Below, piece by piece: positions 36,220-46,375 of a stretch of 64,000 nt of DNA. A model generated the notes under the pieces. It saw nothing but the letters and a program-made list of their open reading frames with translations. It was not told the origin of the DNA and did not search any database. This DNA is from Marinobacter sp. es.042 (lineage in GTDB: Bacteria > Pseudomonadota > Gammaproteobacteria > Pseudomonadales > Oleiphilaceae): contig NZ_LT897781.1 in the NCBI RefSeq assembly GCF_900188315.1, positions 2,852,001 to 2,916,000 of the forward strand, written 5' to 3'. The translations under genes were made by a program, and so were the position numbers. How positions within the stretch are numbered: the stretch's first letter is position 1; every line of letters starts with the position of its first letter.

Positions 36220-36669
36220 TTGGCAGTAGAACATCATGTCAATCTCCTGAACGCAACGCTGATTAATGGGTTGATCGTTGCCGTCGTGGTCCTGATCCAC
36301 CACGAAGTGCTGATTAATTTGAGCGGACTCCTGTCGAAAATGCGGCAGAGCCATCGGTTCCGGCTGATTGCTGCCGTATTCGGCGTTCTCGCCGCACACA
36401 CCCTGCAAGTCTGGATCTTTGCCGGTGCTTTTTACCTCATGCATCATGCCGAAGGCTGGGGCGAACTTGGCGGCAATTTCAGCGGCAGCATCCTGGACTG
36501 CGTCTACTTCTCCTTCACCACATTTACCACCGTCGGCTATGGGGATGTCGAACCCTTCGGCATCCTGCGTTTCCTCACCGGCATAGAGGCACTGTCCGGC
36601 CTGGTTCTGATCACCTGGAGTGCCTCCTTCCTGTTCGTGGAAATGCAGCGCTACTGGCCCACCCGCTAG
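36220..36669 (+). CDS. Two-helix potassium-channel-like protein
   Basis: Protein of 149 residues with two main membrane segments plus a short N-terminal one. The pore loop contains the K+ selectivity filter TTVGYGDVEP, and the second helix follows (LSGLVLITWSASFLFVEM). No cytoplasmic RCK or cyclic-nucleotide domain is present, so it is a minimal channel with unknown gating. Start TTG 36220 has GGAGA eight bases before it. Divergent from the RND/ABC operon; the gap of about 150 bases holds the operon leader. Confidence 0.88.
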   Translation: MAVEHHVNLLNATLINGLIVAVVVLIHHEVLINLSGLLSKMRQSHRFRLIAAVFGVLAAHTLQVWIFAGAFYLMHHAEGWGELGGNFSGSILDCVYFSFTTFTTVGYGDVEPFGILRFLTGIEALSGLVLITWSASFLFVEMQRYWPTR

Positions 36670-36788
36670 ACTTTAGTCGAAGATCGACGGTTACTTTGCA
36701 CGAATTCTGATCTAATACCCGGATCTTGCGGCATGTGCACTGTCTTTGTACATATCGCCCCAGAGCGCCGGATACCCAGACCAGACCC

Positions 36789-37844
36789 ATGGAAAGTTAC
36801 AAGGAGTCACAGAAGCACCTTGCCCGTCCTTATCGCAAAGCGGTACTGAAGACGCTGCTGATCTTTACCGCCATCAGCGGCCTGCTGTTTTTTACCCTCA
36901 ACGTCCAGAGAGAGAATTACCCCCTGGCCTTTGCCGAGCTTGGAATGGCGTGCTACTCGGTTTTCATCCTCTGGGCGATTGGCAAAACAAGACACCTGGA
37001 ACGCTGGATTCTCGCCTTTATCCTGCCATTCTGCATCACCATGATGTTCGCATTCACATCACCGCGGGCAACCACCACGGTCTTCGCCTGGGTCCTGTTG
37101 ATTCCCATCCTTTCCCACCTCCTGATGGGCCGGCGCCTGGGCCTGCTGGTATCTGCCGTGTTCATGGGCACGGCAGCCGTGATCTTCTTTGTCAAATATC
37201 ACGATGCGCCGGATATGATGCAGCCCCTGCCAATTGCCAATATGGCGCTGATGTCACTGACCATTCTTGCCTTCTCGCACATTTATGAGATCACCCGGGA
37301 GCAGTCCGAATCCCGTCTCTTGAAAATGGCCCAGACCGATGCCCTCACCGGCCTCGCCAACCGGGCGCGCCTCAGCGATGTGTTCGAACAGGAGCGCAAA
37401 CGCAGCCTCCGCAACGGAACCCCGCTTTCCATGGTCGTGTTCGACCTCGACCACTTCAAACAGGTCAATGACCAGCACGGGCATGAGGCCGGCGACCTCG
37501 CTCTCAGACACGTTGCAAGCACCCTGCGCGCTTCGCTCAGGGCGACCGATCTGGCCACCCGACTGGGTGGCGAGGAGTTCGCCATTCTGCTCACCAACAC
37601 CACGGCAGACCAGGCTCATCGGGTGGCAGACAAGATCCGGGGTGCGATTGAATCTCACCCCGTGCCCTATCAGGACCAATCCATTGGCCTTACTATCAGC
37701 GGCGGCATTGCCCAGTTTGGTCCGGACGGCGCCGATCTGCGCAGCCTGATCGGCCGGGCCGACCAGTACCTCTATCACGCCAAGGATTCCGGACGTAACC
37801 GGATCATCAGCTCCGACAGCGCCCTGGCTCCCTGCCAGGCGTAA
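36789..37844 (+). CDS. Membrane diguanylate cyclase
   Basis: Protein of 351 residues. Five or six hydrophobic segments occupy residues 15-175 as a membrane sensor, then a GGDEF domain begins TDALTGLANRARL. The active site reads RLGGEEFAILL (GGEEF, catalytically competent), with an inhibitory RxxD (RATD) just upstream, and the Mg2+ site FDLDHFKQVND. It makes c-di-GMP at the membrane. The chosen start at 36789 (MESYKES) excludes an implausible leader from 36726. No strong ribosome site. Converges with the RND pump gene, ten bases away. Confidence 0.92.
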   Translation: MESYKESQKHLARPYRKAVLKTLLIFTAISGLLFFTLNVQRENYPLAFAELGMACYSVFILWAIGKTRHLERWILAFILPFCITMMFAFTSPRATTTVFAWVLLIPILSHLLMGRRLGLLVSAVFMGTAAVIFFVKYHDAPDMMQPLPIANMALMSLTILAFSHIYEITREQSESRLLKMAQTDALTGLANRARLSDVFEQERKRSLRNGTPLSMVVFDLDHFKQVNDQHGHEAGDLALRHVASTLRASLRATDLATRLGGEEFAILLTNTTADQAHRVADKIRGAIESHPVPYQDQSIGLTISGGIAQFGPDGADLRSLIGRADQYLYHAKDSGRNRIISSDSALAPCQA

Positions 37845-37854
37845 TCAATTTAGT

Positions 37855-40800
37855 TCACACCCACTTGCAACGCGCCAGTGTGTAGTAAAGCAATGGCACC
37901 ACCAGAACGGTCAATAAGGTGGACATGGCCAGGCCAAATACCAGCGATATCGCCAGGCCGTTAAAAATCGGGTCGTTCAGAATAAAGTAAGCACCCACCA
38001 TCGCCGAGATCGCCGTCAACGCGATGGGTTTGATGCGCACCGCACCCGCCAGGACCACCGCTTCATCAAGCTCGACACCCTCCTCAATCAGCTGCCGGAT
38101 AAACACCACCAACAGGATCGAGTTGCGCACGATGATCCCGGCCAGGGCAATCATGCCAATCATGCTGGTGGCCGTGAACTCGCGCCCCAGCAGCGCATGG
38201 CCGGGCATGATGCCGATCAGGGTCAGCGGGATGGGCGCCATGATCACCAGCGGCAGAATATAGGAACGGAACTGCGCCACCAGCAGCACGAAAATCATGA
38301 ACACACCCACACTGTAAGCCGCGCCCATGTCCCTGAAGGTTTCGTAGGTGATCTGCCATTCGCCGTCCCATTTGAGCGTGCCCTTTTCCGGCAATGGGGG
38401 CTGGTCGATGAAATACTGCTCCGGGGCCCCCGCTTGCTGGTTCAGGCGCTCGACCATGGCAAACATGCCGTACAGCGGCGAATCGATCTCCCCCGCCATG
38501 TCTGCCGTCACGTAGGTTACCGGTAGCAGATCCTTGTGGTAGATCGCCCCCATCCAGTCGGCTTCGCGTACGTCCGCAATGCTTGCCAAAGGAACCAGTG
38601 CGCCGCTGCGGCTCCGCACCTTCAGCGATAACAGCACCGATGGCTGGGCCTTGTCGCCTTCACCCAGAATCACCCGTATCGGAACAGGGTATTTGGCATG
38701 ATCATCATGCAGGAAGCTGACCCCGGTTCCCCCCAGGGCGGTCTGCAGGACACCAACCACCTGGGCCTGGGAAACACCAAGCCGTGCCGCACGGTCCCGA
38801 TCCACCACCACTTCCCACTGCCGTGTGGGTGCCTCCAGGGTGGTGTCGATATCCACCAGGCCATCGACGCTGGTCATGCCTTCGGCCACTTGCCGGGCCA
38901 GCTCTGCCCGGCGGGTTTCATCCACCGCATAAATCTCGGCCACCACGGGTGAGAGTACCGGCGGCCCGGGCGGCACTTCGACAATCTTCACACTGGCTCC
39001 GTACCGGTCACCGATTTCGGTCAGTGGGTCCCGGAGGGACTGTGCAATCGTATGGGACGACCGGTCCCGACTCTCTTCATCCATGAGATTGATCTGAATA
39101 TCCCCGTGGTAGGGATCGCCACGCAGGTAATACTGCCGCACCAGGCCATTGAAATTGATGGGTGAGGCGGTGCCGGCGTAGGTTTGCCAGTTGGCCACTT
39201 CGGCCACCGTTTCCAGGTAGCTGCCCATGTCCAGCAACACTCGCTGGGTCTGCTCCATGGGCGTGCGCTCGGGCATGTCGACCACAACCTGCAGTTCCGA
39301 CTTGTTGTCGAAGGGCAGCATCTTCAGGATCACCGCCTGGAACACCGGCAATGACGAAGCCACGAGGGTAAGACCCACCACCCCCAGTGCCAGCAAACGG
39401 CGGCGCCAGGGATGATCCCCCAAGAATGGCCCGAGCACGGTCCGGAAAATCCGCAGGGACACCGGGCTGACGCCATCCGCAGAGCTGGACGCCTCCTCGG
39501 CTTCGGCAGCCCGCTGCCCCTTCTTGTGTTTGAGAAGCCTGAAAGCCAGCCAGGGGGCCACCACGAAGGCGACAATCTGGGACAGCACCATACCCGCGGA
39601 GGCATTGATCGGAATCGGGCTCATGTAGGGGCCCATCAGGCCACTGACAAACGCCATCGGAATCAGCGCCGCCATGATGGTGAGACTGGCCATGATGGTA
39701 GGCGTGCCCACTTCATCCACGGCCACCGGGATGATGTCCTTGACCGCACGACGGGAGTTCTGGATCCGACGATTGATGTTCTCGGTGATGACGATGCCGT
39801 CGTCCACCAGGATGCCGATGGAGAATATCAGCGCGAACAGGGACACCCGGTTCAAGGTAAATCCCCATGCCCAGGAGAACACCAGGGTCAGCAGCAGGGT
39901 AATCAGAACCGCGATGCCGACAATCAGGGCCTGCCGCCAGCCCATGGCCGCCAGCACCAGCAGCACAACGCACAAAGTGGCGGAGATCAGATCGGTAATC
40001 AGTTTGCGGGCTTTCTGGGAGGCGGTTACGCCATAGTCCCGGGTGACCAGCACTTCCACCGATTCCGGCAGGGCCCGATTGCGCAGCTGGTCCAGACGCT
40101 CTTCAATGGCCGTGGTGATATTGATGGCGTTCTCGCCCGGCTTCTTGGCGATGGCCAGGGTAACTGCCGGATAAACCTCGCCGGGCTGGCCAGCAACGCC
40201 GGCTTCCCGGGCCGGCCCGAATCCGGTCATTACACTCTGGTCCGCCACGGTGCCTCCCCGGCGGACCTGCGCCACGTCCTCCAGGTACACCGCGGAGCCA
40301 TTGTGCATGCCCACAACAAGGCGCCGGACATCCTCCACGGTTTCCAGCAGCGTTCCGGCCTGGACCGGTATCGACAGGTTGTCCCGGGCAATCCGTGCCT
40401 CCTGGCTGCTGGTGTTGGCCGCCATCAGGGCGTTCCGGATGTCATCGATGGTGAGGTTGAACCCCGCCAGCAACGCCGGATCGAACCGGATATCGACCCG
40501 ATCCGGGATCCCGCCGGTGGTATAGACATCCCGGGTGCCGGGGACCCGTTTCAGGGCGACTTCCAGCATGTGCGCCAGGCGAGTCAGTTCCTCCCCCGTA
40601 TGCCCGTTGACCGGATCATAGAGAGTGAGTGTCATCACCGGGACATCATCAATGCCCTTGGGCTTGACCACCGGCTGGGCAGCGCCCAGGTTGGGCGGCA
40701 ACCAGTCCTGGTTGGAATACACCTGATTGTAGAGCCTGACCAGGGCTTCCTGCCGCGGGATGCCCACCTCGAACTGCACCGTGATCACCGCCTGGCCCTG

Positions 40801-41085
40801 GCGGGACACGGAATAGACATGCTCGACGCCCTTGATCTCGCTCATCACCTGTTCTGCCGGCGTGGCGATCGCGCTTTCCACCTCCCGGGTGCTGGCGCCC
40901 GGAAACGCCACCATGATATCGGCCATGGTGACGTCAATCTGGGGTTCTTCCTCTTTGGGTGTGACCACCACAGCCAGCACGCCAAGAATGATCGCCAGAA
41001 TGGCCAGCAACGGTGTCAGGTGGTTGTCCTGGAAGACTCGGGCAATGGCGCCGGAGGGGCCAACTGGCGGCAAATCACGGCTCAC
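37855..41085 (-). CDS. RND efflux pump inner-membrane transporter (second system)
   Basis: Protein of 1076 residues with the twelve-helix RND layout. The N-terminal half has TPKEEEPQIDVTMADIMVAFPG and FSIGILVDDGIVITENINRR with two aspartates in helix 4. This differs from the pump at 31670 in the long loop between residues 320 and 420 and in a C-terminal half closer to the CusA/CzcA side of the superfamily, though metal specificity is not supported by a clear motif. The gene ends with LLYYTLARCKWV. ATGA overlap with the adaptor gene. Confidence 0.9.
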   Translation of the reverse strand: MSRDLPPVGPSGAIARVFQDNHLTPLLAILAIILGVLAVVVTPKEEEPQIDVTMADIMVAFPGASTREVESAIATPAEQVMSEIKGVEHVYSVSRQGQAVITVQFEVGIPRQEALVRLYNQVYSNQDWLPPNLGAAQPVVKPKGIDDVPVMTLTLYDPVNGHTGEELTRLAHMLEVALKRVPGTRDVYTTGGIPDRVDIRFDPALLAGFNLTIDDIRNALMAANTSSQEARIARDNLSIPVQAGTLLETVEDVRRLVVGMHNGSAVYLEDVAQVRRGGTVADQSVMTGFGPAREAGVAGQPGEVYPAVTLAIAKKPGENAINITTAIEERLDQLRNRALPESVEVLVTRDYGVTASQKARKLITDLISATLCVVLLVLAAMGWRQALIVGIAVLITLLLTLVFSWAWGFTLNRVSLFALIFSIGILVDDGIVITENINRRIQNSRRAVKDIIPVAVDEVGTPTIMASLTIMAALIPMAFVSGLMGPYMSPIPINASAGMVLSQIVAFVVAPWLAFRLLKHKKGQRAAEAEEASSSADGVSPVSLRIFRTVLGPFLGDHPWRRRLLALGVVGLTLVASSLPVFQAVILKMLPFDNKSELQVVVDMPERTPMEQTQRVLLDMGSYLETVAEVANWQTYAGTASPINFNGLVRQYYLRGDPYHGDIQINLMDEESRDRSSHTIAQSLRDPLTEIGDRYGASVKIVEVPPGPPVLSPVVAEIYAVDETRRAELARQVAEGMTSVDGLVDIDTTLEAPTRQWEVVVDRDRAARLGVSQAQVVGVLQTALGGTGVSFLHDDHAKYPVPIRVILGEGDKAQPSVLLSLKVRSRSGALVPLASIADVREADWMGAIYHKDLLPVTYVTADMAGEIDSPLYGMFAMVERLNQQAGAPEQYFIDQPPLPEKGTLKWDGEWQITYETFRDMGAAYSVGVFMIFVLLVAQFRSYILPLVIMAPIPLTLIGIMPGHALLGREFTATSMIGMIALAGIIVRNSILLVVFIRQLIEEGVELDEAVVLAGAVRIKPIALTAISAMVGAYFILNDPIFNGLAISLVFGLAMSTLLTVLVVPLLYYTLARCKWV

Positions 41086-42149
41086 GGGCTCGACTCCTCG
41101 CCCGTTCTTTCAAGCGGATTCAGGCGCTCGCTGCCCACCAGCACAGACGGGTTTGTGACTACCCGCTCGCCCTCGCTCAGGCCCGCAAGAACCTCCAGCC
41201 GGCCATTGTCCCGCACCCCGGTGCGAACCTGCCTCAGCCTGGGCTGATCCTGATCATCGAGCACAAATACCGCCCGGAGCTCGCTGCGTTGAATCAGGCT
41301 GCTGAACGGGACCCACAGGGTCTCGCGGCTGGCAACCGGCACACTGACCTTCACCAGCATGCCGGGAAACAGCGAGCCATTGGGCTCACTCAGTCGCATC
41401 CGCAGACGGAAGGTGTGAGTTTGCGGATCGGCATAGGGGTAGAAGGTCATCTCACCGGTTTCCAGCACCCGGCCATCAGCCAGGGTGACCTGGGCCTGAC
41501 GCTCCATGCGGGCCAGTTCGGCATACTTCTGGGGTAGATCCACCACAACCCGGAGCTGCTCCAGGGACAAGCCGCTGAGCAGCGGCTGGCCGGGGTTGAC
41601 CGCTTCTCCGACTTCGACATGCCGTTCGGTAAGAATGCCACCGTAGGGTGCCAGCACACGGGTATAGGAGAGTTGCTCCTGCGCCTCGGAAACCGAAGCC
41701 CGGGCGCGCTCGACCCGGGCCCTGGCAGCGGCAAGGTTGTTGCGGGCCTGGTCGAATTCCTGCCGGGACACAAGGCCACGCTCGTGTACCGTTTCAATAC
41801 GGTCAAAGCGCTGCCCAGCATCCGCCAATGCCGCCTCGGCCTCCTCAAGCCCGGCCTCGGCCTGGCGCAGACGGGACCGCTGTTCACTGTCCTCCAGCTG
41901 GACAATCAGGTCGCCGGCAGCCACGGAATCATCAACATCGAAGGGGAGACTCCGGACAGTACCGCTGGTCTGGGCGGACACCGTACTTTGCTGTACCGCT
42001 TCGATGACGCCGTCAAGATGCACTGTCTCCTGCAACATGCTGCGTTCGACCGCTTCTGACATCAACGCACGTTCACTGCTTTGGGCCTGAGCCATCGCGG
42101 ACAGCAACGCCAGGGAGACCATCACGCCTGCAGCGACCAGCCGACCCAT
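41082..42149 (-). CDS. RND periplasmic adaptor protein (second system)
   Basis: Adaptor of 355 residues. A cleavable signal (MVSLALLSAMAQAQS) is followed by the barrel-sandwich region TVSAQTSGTVRSLPFDVDDSV, a helical hairpin rich in Glu/Ala/Arg (about 100-170), and TLADGRVLETGEMTFYPYAD with VKVSVPVAS toward the end. It partners the RND pump downstream. A palindrome at 42172-42186 lies just before the start and may control the pair. It follows the atpG gene on the same strand by about 67 bases. Confidence 0.88.
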   Translation of the reverse strand: MGRLVAAGVMVSLALLSAMAQAQSSERALMSEAVERSMLQETVHLDGVIEAVQQSTVSAQTSGTVRSLPFDVDDSVAAGDLIVQLEDSEQRSRLRQAEAGLEEAEAALADAGQRFDRIETVHERGLVSRQEFDQARNNLAAARARVERARASVSEAQEQLSYTRVLAPYGGILTERHVEVGEAVNPGQPLLSGLSLEQLRVVVDLPQKYAELARMERQAQVTLADGRVLETGEMTFYPYADPQTHTFRLRMRLSEPNGSLFPGMLVKVSVPVASRETLWVPFSSLIQRSELRAVFVLDDQDQPRLRQVRTGVRDNGRLEVLAGLSEGERVVTNPSVLVGSERLNPLERTGEESSP

Positions 42150-42171
42150 TGCGCACCTCCAATTCAGGTTA

Positions 42172-42186
42172 TTAGGTAATACCTAA
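42172..42186. promoter_or_regulatory. Palindromic operator candidate before the RND adaptor gene
   Basis: TTAGGTAATACCTAA is a perfect 7-1-7 palindrome, 23 to 37 bases before the adaptor start and about 30 bases after the atpG stop. Two flanking AGGTTAT copies face each other in direct orientation. Such a site fits a small dimeric repressor (TetR, MarR or MerR class), but no regulator gene is adjacent. Confidence 0.5.
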
Positions 42187-42216
42187 AGGTTATCAAAAAT
42201 GGGAGCCGAGAGCATT

Positions 42217-43119
42217 CTACAAACTGCTGGAATGCACAACGGATGGCTTCTTGAGGGCCTCAAAGCCAACAATAATGTCCATCAGTTCGTTGGTTATTTC
42301 GTCCTGCCGTACCAATCGGAACTGACCGCCCACCTCTTCAAGTCGGTCATCAACCGCCTGCTCCGCCTGTTGCATCAGGGCCAGGCGGGCCGCGTTCTCC
42401 GTAACCATCGCTTCGGCCGACGCGCGGAAAACGCTGGCAAATATGTGGTTACGCAGCAGCGCCGCGAACAATGGGGCTGGCGGCATCGTGTAATCGGCAA
42501 GGGAGCGGGAGTGCCAGCCAGACGCCCCGGAACCCGACAACAACGTGGGCTCCAGCGGCAGCAACTGGCTTATTTCCGGTTCACGTTGTCCTTTGTCGGC
42601 TCGTCGGGTGAACACCAGGGTCACAGCGATCCTGTTATGCACATCGCCACCCCCGATTTCGTCCAGTCGCGTCACTATGTCGCTGGCCAGGCGTCCGATG
42701 CCATCGGCCGATGCCGGCGGCAGGAAGGTAAACTCCGGGCGGATGCCCTGATCGCCGAGCGCATCGCCCATGCGGGCACCCACGCAAAGAACACGGGCCG
42801 GGCTACCGGCCTTCAATGACTCCGACCTTGCGCTTTCTGCGAGTATTTCGTTGTAGTTGCCGCACAAACCGTGATCGGAACCGAACACCACTAACAGCCG
42901 TTCGGCCTGAGCGACGTCCGGCACCGACACAGGCCCGGTTTTCGCGACAAATGCCCGCAGACCGTCCAGCACGGTCTGGTGATAGGACTCAATGGATCGG
43001 GCGGCATGCTCATAGGGCACTGCATTGATCGCAGACATGGTTTTCATGGTATGAACAATGCTGCGAATGCTGCCAAGGGTGTCCGTCCGCCTGGACAGGG
43101 TTTCAAGCGTCTGGGCCAT
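42217..43119 (-). CDS. atpG: N-type ATPase subunit gamma
   Basis: Central-stalk subunit of 300 residues, last gene of the alternative (N-type) ATPase operon. Visible: N-terminal helix [26 protein letters not shown], the middle [19 protein letters not shown], and the C-terminal helix [29 protein letters not shown], all typical of gamma but more divergent than housekeeping gamma. It rotates inside the alpha-beta hexamer and couples to the c ring. It overlaps the alpha-subunit gene by 17 bases. Gene order and operon context show that this is not the housekeeping F1Fo enzyme. Confidence 0.92.
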   Translation of the reverse strand: MAQTLETLSRRTDTLGSIRSIVHTMKTMSAINAVPYEHAARSIESYHQTVLDGLRAFVAKTGPVSVPDVAQAERLLVVFGSDHGLCGNYNEILAESARSESLKAGSPARVLCVGARMGDALGDQGIRPEFTFLPPASADGIGRLASDIVTRLDEIGGGDVHNRIAVTLVFTRRADKGQREPEISQLLPLEPTLLSGSGASGWHSRSLADYTMPPAPLFAALLRNHIFASVFRASAEAMVTENAARLALMQQAEQAVDDRLEEVGGQFRLVRQDEITNELMDIIVGFEALKKPSVVHSSSL

Positions 43120-44638
43120 GACGATCCTCTCCTGACACTGCCAGGGCTGCCCTGGCCACCCGCAACAGGCTTTGCTTTTCCGCTTCCTCCAGCGAACGAT
43201 TCTGTCGAATACTCTCGTCTACATCTTTCAGGGAGTCGCCCACACTGTTTCGCATCCTGATCATGGTCTCAGCAACTTCGTTCTCTGAAAGGCCATCAAG
43301 CAGCCCTTCCAGGGCAGCCATCAATACCAGAAGCTGCTCGACAGCCGGCATGGGATCCCGCTCGGGCTGCCGCAATGCGGTCCGGACCGCTGCCCCGCGG
43401 GTCAGACGGGCCCTGGTGTTGTCGTCCAGCCGGGTTCCGAATCGGGCAAAATCCTCCAGCTCCTCGAACTGGGACAGGGTGACACGTAGATTTCCTGCCA
43501 CCTCCCGGAACGCCCGATGCTGGGCCTTGCCTCCGACCCTGGACACGGAAAGCCCGATATCCACCGCAGGGAACTGGTTTTTTCGCACCAGCCTGGGGGA
43601 CAGGTAGATCTGTCCGTCGGTAATCGAAATGAGATTCGTCGGAATGTAGGCGGAGAGATTCTCTGCCTGGGTTTCGACAACCGGCAAAGCGGTAATGGAA
43701 CCGCCTCCGGCTTCTGGAGTGAACTGTCCTGCCCGCTCAAGCAAACGGGCATGTACGTAGAATATATCCCCGGGGAAAGCCTCGCGCCCCGGCGGGCGCC
43801 GCAGTAGCAGCGACAACTCACGATAGGAGCGCGCGTGGTGAGTCAGGTCGTCGAAAACCACCAGCACGTCACGCCCCTGGTCCGCAAAGTATTCGGCCAT
43901 AGTCATCGCGGCATAGGGCGCAACATAGGCTAACCCTGGGGCATCCTCATCACCGGCTGCAACCACGACGGTGTTTGCGAGCTGGCCACTTTTGCGCAGG
44001 GTTTCGATAACACGGGCAACCGCGTCTCCGCGCTGGCCGATGGCGCAATAAATACTCACGACATCGGAGCGGGCCTGGTTAAGAATCGTATCGATCGCAA
44101 TGGACGTTTTCCCTGTCTGGCGGTCCCCAATGATGAGCTCCCGCTGCCCCAATCCGATAGGGACCGCGCCATCGATGACCTTGATGCCGGTGGCCAGGGG
44201 CCGGTTGACCGGCGCCCGGCTGAGTATACCCGGTGCGCTGGCCTCCACCGGCCGCTCAGCGGTCGACGCGACACTCCCGTTGCCGTCCCGCGGGCCCCCG
44301 GTGGCATCGAGAATGCGGCCAAGCAGGCCATTGCCGACCGGCACACTGAATACCTTGTGGGTTCGCCAGACATCCTCCCCAGCCGTTATCCGATCGGACG
44401 GTCCCAGCAGAATCACGCCCAGCCGGTCCGGTTCCAGATCCAGCACCACGCCGCGCACACCTGAAGCGAACACCAGCAGCTCGTCCGCCAGGGCCCGGGC
44501 CAGGCCAGCGACAACTGCAATACCATCACCAACTTCGGCCACGGTTCCTACTTCGGTCAGTGCCGGGGATGGCGCCGGAACGTCCAGCAAGGCATCCAGA
44601 AAGTCTTCGGCCGGAGTCAACGCGGGTCTCTCAGCCAT
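43103..44638 (-). CDS. atpA: N-type ATPase subunit alpha
   Basis: Non-catalytic nucleotide-binding subunit of about 511 residues. Walker [14 protein letters not shown] (from residue 171), the conserved [29 protein letters not shown], and [16 protein letters not shown] are present. It forms the hexamer with beta. The open frame extends to 44662; ATG 44638 lies inside the end of atpF and starts [14 protein letters not shown] as the alpha family begins. Member of the nine-gene N-ATPase operon. Confidence 0.93.
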   Translation of the reverse strand: MAERPALTPAEDFLDALLDVPAPSPALTEVGTVAEVGDGIAVVAGLARALADELLVFASGVRGVVLDLEPDRLGVILLGPSDRITAGEDVWRTHKVFSVPVGNGLLGRILDATGGPRDGNGSVASTAERPVEASAPGILSRAPVNRPLATGIKVIDGAVPIGLGQRELIIGDRQTGKTSIAIDTILNQARSDVVSIYCAIGQRGDAVARVIETLRKSGQLANTVVVAAGDEDAPGLAYVAPYAAMTMAEYFADQGRDVLVVFDDLTHHARSYRELSLLLRRPPGREAFPGDIFYVHARLLERAGQFTPEAGGGSITALPVVETQAENLSAYIPTNLISITDGQIYLSPRLVRKNQFPAVDIGLSVSRVGGKAQHRAFREVAGNLRVTLSQFEELEDFARFGTRLDDNTRARLTRGAAVRTALRQPERDPMPAVEQLLVLMAALEGLLDGLSENEVAETMIRMRNSVGDSLKDVDESIRQNRSLEEAEKQSLLRVARAALAVSGEDRHGPDA

Positions 44639-45398
44639 GGTTCTGCACCCAGCCCGTACCACCCGACGCCAATCGCTCAGAGAGCATCCCCGTCAGCTCG
44701 TCGGTGTAACTGTCGACTGTCCAGGCCATCTGCACACTGCCGATCCGCAGGATCATCCCCGGAGCCTGACGCGGATCCACCGAAAACTTCAGATCAAGGC
44801 CCGGGGCCATGCCGGACAATGCGTCCCGAATGGTTTCCTGAGTGCTGTTCGGGAGCGATTTGTGAGTGGTCGCGACAGCCTGTTCGGCGTTGGCACCTGC
44901 GGAGACCAGTTCGTGGGCCAGGGGCTTCAGCTTGCTGATGACATGCAGGCCAATCCGTTCTTCCAGGTCTTCATCCGCCAGATCGTGCAGGGCCCGACGC
45001 ACAAGCTGATAGAGCGTTTCGGCGCTGGCACAGTGCAGCTCACTGATAAACCGGTCCCGCTCGGCCTCCAGATGGGCCTGCCACTCCTGCTTTTCCCGTT
45101 CAAGGCTCTCCCGTGTGGCTGCAAGCAGGGCATCTTTCTCCTTTTCTGCCTGCTCGCGAATCCGCTCGGCCTGCTCGGAGTTGTCGACCAACAATGCCTG
45201 TTTCTGTTGGACAAAGGCAGCCTCTGCTGCGGCCGCTTTTTTTCGCGCGACCTCGGCTTCACCCATCCGAGTCGCGATTTCGGTTTCACGGGCATCGATA
45301 CCGTTCAGGATGGGCTTGTACAGAAAACGTTTGAGCAGCCATACCAGCACCAGGAAATTACCGATCTGGGCAAGCACCGTGATCCAGTCAATGGACAT
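44631..45398 (-). CDS. atpF: N-type ATPase subunit b with delta-like C terminus
   Basis: Peripheral-stalk protein of 255 residues. One N-terminal helix ([19 protein letters not shown]) is followed by a very long charged coiled coil ([11 protein letters not shown] type, about 35-150). The C-terminal 90 residues are globular. Ordinary b subunits have about 156 residues; N-type operons have no separate delta gene, and their b subunits are extended to serve both roles (family knowledge). The C-terminal part resembles delta. Ends overlap the alpha-subunit gene. Confidence 0.88.
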   Translation of the reverse strand: MSIDWITVLAQIGNFLVLVWLLKRFLYKPILNGIDARETEIATRMGEAEVARKKAAAAEAAFVQQKQALLVDNSEQAERIREQAEKEKDALLAATRESLEREKQEWQAHLEAERDRFISELHCASAETLYQLVRRALHDLADEDLEERIGLHVISKLKPLAHELVSAGANAEQAVATTHKSLPNSTQETIRDALSGMAPGLDLKFSVDPRQAPGMILRIGSVQMAWTVDSYTDELTGMLSERLASGGTGWVQNHG

Positions 45399-45401
45399 GA
45401 T

Positions 45402-45689
45402 TCAACCTGCCGCCGACTGGGCAGCCTGCAGCGCCTGATCCCAGAACGGATTTGCAAACAGGACAATCATCGCCACGACAAAACAGTAGATGGCCGTGGA
45501 CTCGATCATGGCCAGGCTAACGAACAGGGTCCGCGACAGGGTAGAGGCGGAATCCGGCTGCTGCGCGATGGCAGAAAGCGCCGCAGCGGCCGCCCGCCCC
45601 TCCCCAAGCGCCGGGCCCAGAGCACCAAAGGACACAGTCAGCCCGGCGGTCAGGATGGACACCATGGCAATGAGTGCGAGATCTGTCAT
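45402..45689 (-). CDS. atpE: N-type ATPase subunit c, two-carboxylate rotor
   Basis: Hairpin rotor subunit of 95 residues. Helix 1 has GPALGEGRAAAAAL, helix 2 has AMIESTAIYCFVVAM. Numbering: E30, then E63, S64, T65 and Y68. Compared with the sodium-binding c subunit of Ilyobacter tartaricus (Q32, E65, S66, Y70), the spacing is the same, but the helix-1 glutamine is replaced by glutamate, giving two carboxylates per site. Such two-carboxylate rotors are known from Fusobacterium. The ion (Na+ or H+) cannot be settled from sequence alone. It overlaps the a-subunit gene by four bases. Confidence 0.95.
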   Translation of the reverse strand: MTDLALIAMVSILTAGLTVSFGALGPALGEGRAAAAALSAIAQQPDSASTLSRTLFVSLAMIESTAIYCFVVAMIVLFANPFWDQALQAAQSAAG

Positions 45690-46375
45690 TTATCTTTCTC
45701 CTTCTTCAAAGGCTTTGTCGCTGTCGCCGATGAGATATAAACCGTCGCCAGGATGGCGAATATATAGGCCTGAATCAGGCCCGTGAGCAGTCCGAGCATG
45801 TCCATCACCACAGGGAAAAAGAACGGCGCCACACCCAGCAGGATGCCAGCGATCACCGCACCGCTCATAACGTTGCCGTATAGCCGGATGGCCAGGGATA
45901 TGCCGCGCGAGAATTCGCTGATGATATTGAACGGCAGCATCACCACGGAGGGTTCTATATAGGTCTTCAGATAACCGCCGATGCCTTGCCGGGTAATGCC
46001 GAACAGTGGCACCGCAATCAGCACCGACAGCGCCAGCGCTGCGGTGGTCGACAGCGAGGCCGTCGGTGGTGTGAAGCCCGGCACAACGAGCAGAAGGTTT
46101 GAAAAGGCGATGAACAAAAACAGGGTTCCGGAGAAGTAGAGCACATGTCGAGAGGCCCGCGGGGAGATGTCCTCGATCTGGCTCTGGATGGCCGTCACAA
46201 TGACTTCCAGGGTCGTGCGCCAGCGGTTCGGAGGCACATCCGGGCGCAGATTCCGGGTAATCAGAATGGACGTGACGGTCAGCAGGATCATAACGATCCA
46301 GGTGAAGCCGATTGTCTCGCTGATATCCAGGCCCCAGATTGTAAAGAGCGTTGCTTCATCGGGCGTCAGTTCCAT
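45686..46375 (-). CDS. atpB: N-type ATPase subunit a
   Basis: Ion-channel subunit of 229 residues with five to six helices. The essential arginine lies in FSRGISLAIRLYGNVMSG. The C-terminal QAYIFAILATVYISSA is typical. It forms the ion half-channels facing the c ring. The frame is open far upstream (46642), but MELTPDEATLFTIW at 46375 is the family start and it shares TGATG with the atpR stop. Confidence 0.92.
   Translation of the reverse strand: MELTPDEATLFTIWGLDISETIGFTWIVMILLTVTSILITRNLRPDVPPNRWRTTLEVIVTAIQSQIEDISPRASRHVLYFSGTLFLFIAFSNLLLVVPGFTPPTASLSTTAALALSVLIAVPLFGITRQGIGGYLKTYIEPSVVMLPFNIISEFSRGISLAIRLYGNVMSGAVIAGILLGVAPFFFPVVMDMLGLLTGLIQAYIFAILATVYISSATATKPLKKEKDK

Noticed and set aside
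39412..41247. A long plus-strand open frame of 611 codons
   Set aside because: It lies wholly antisense to the RND pump gene, has no recognisable family and looks compositionally like the complement of a membrane protein (His/Gln/Arg-rich).
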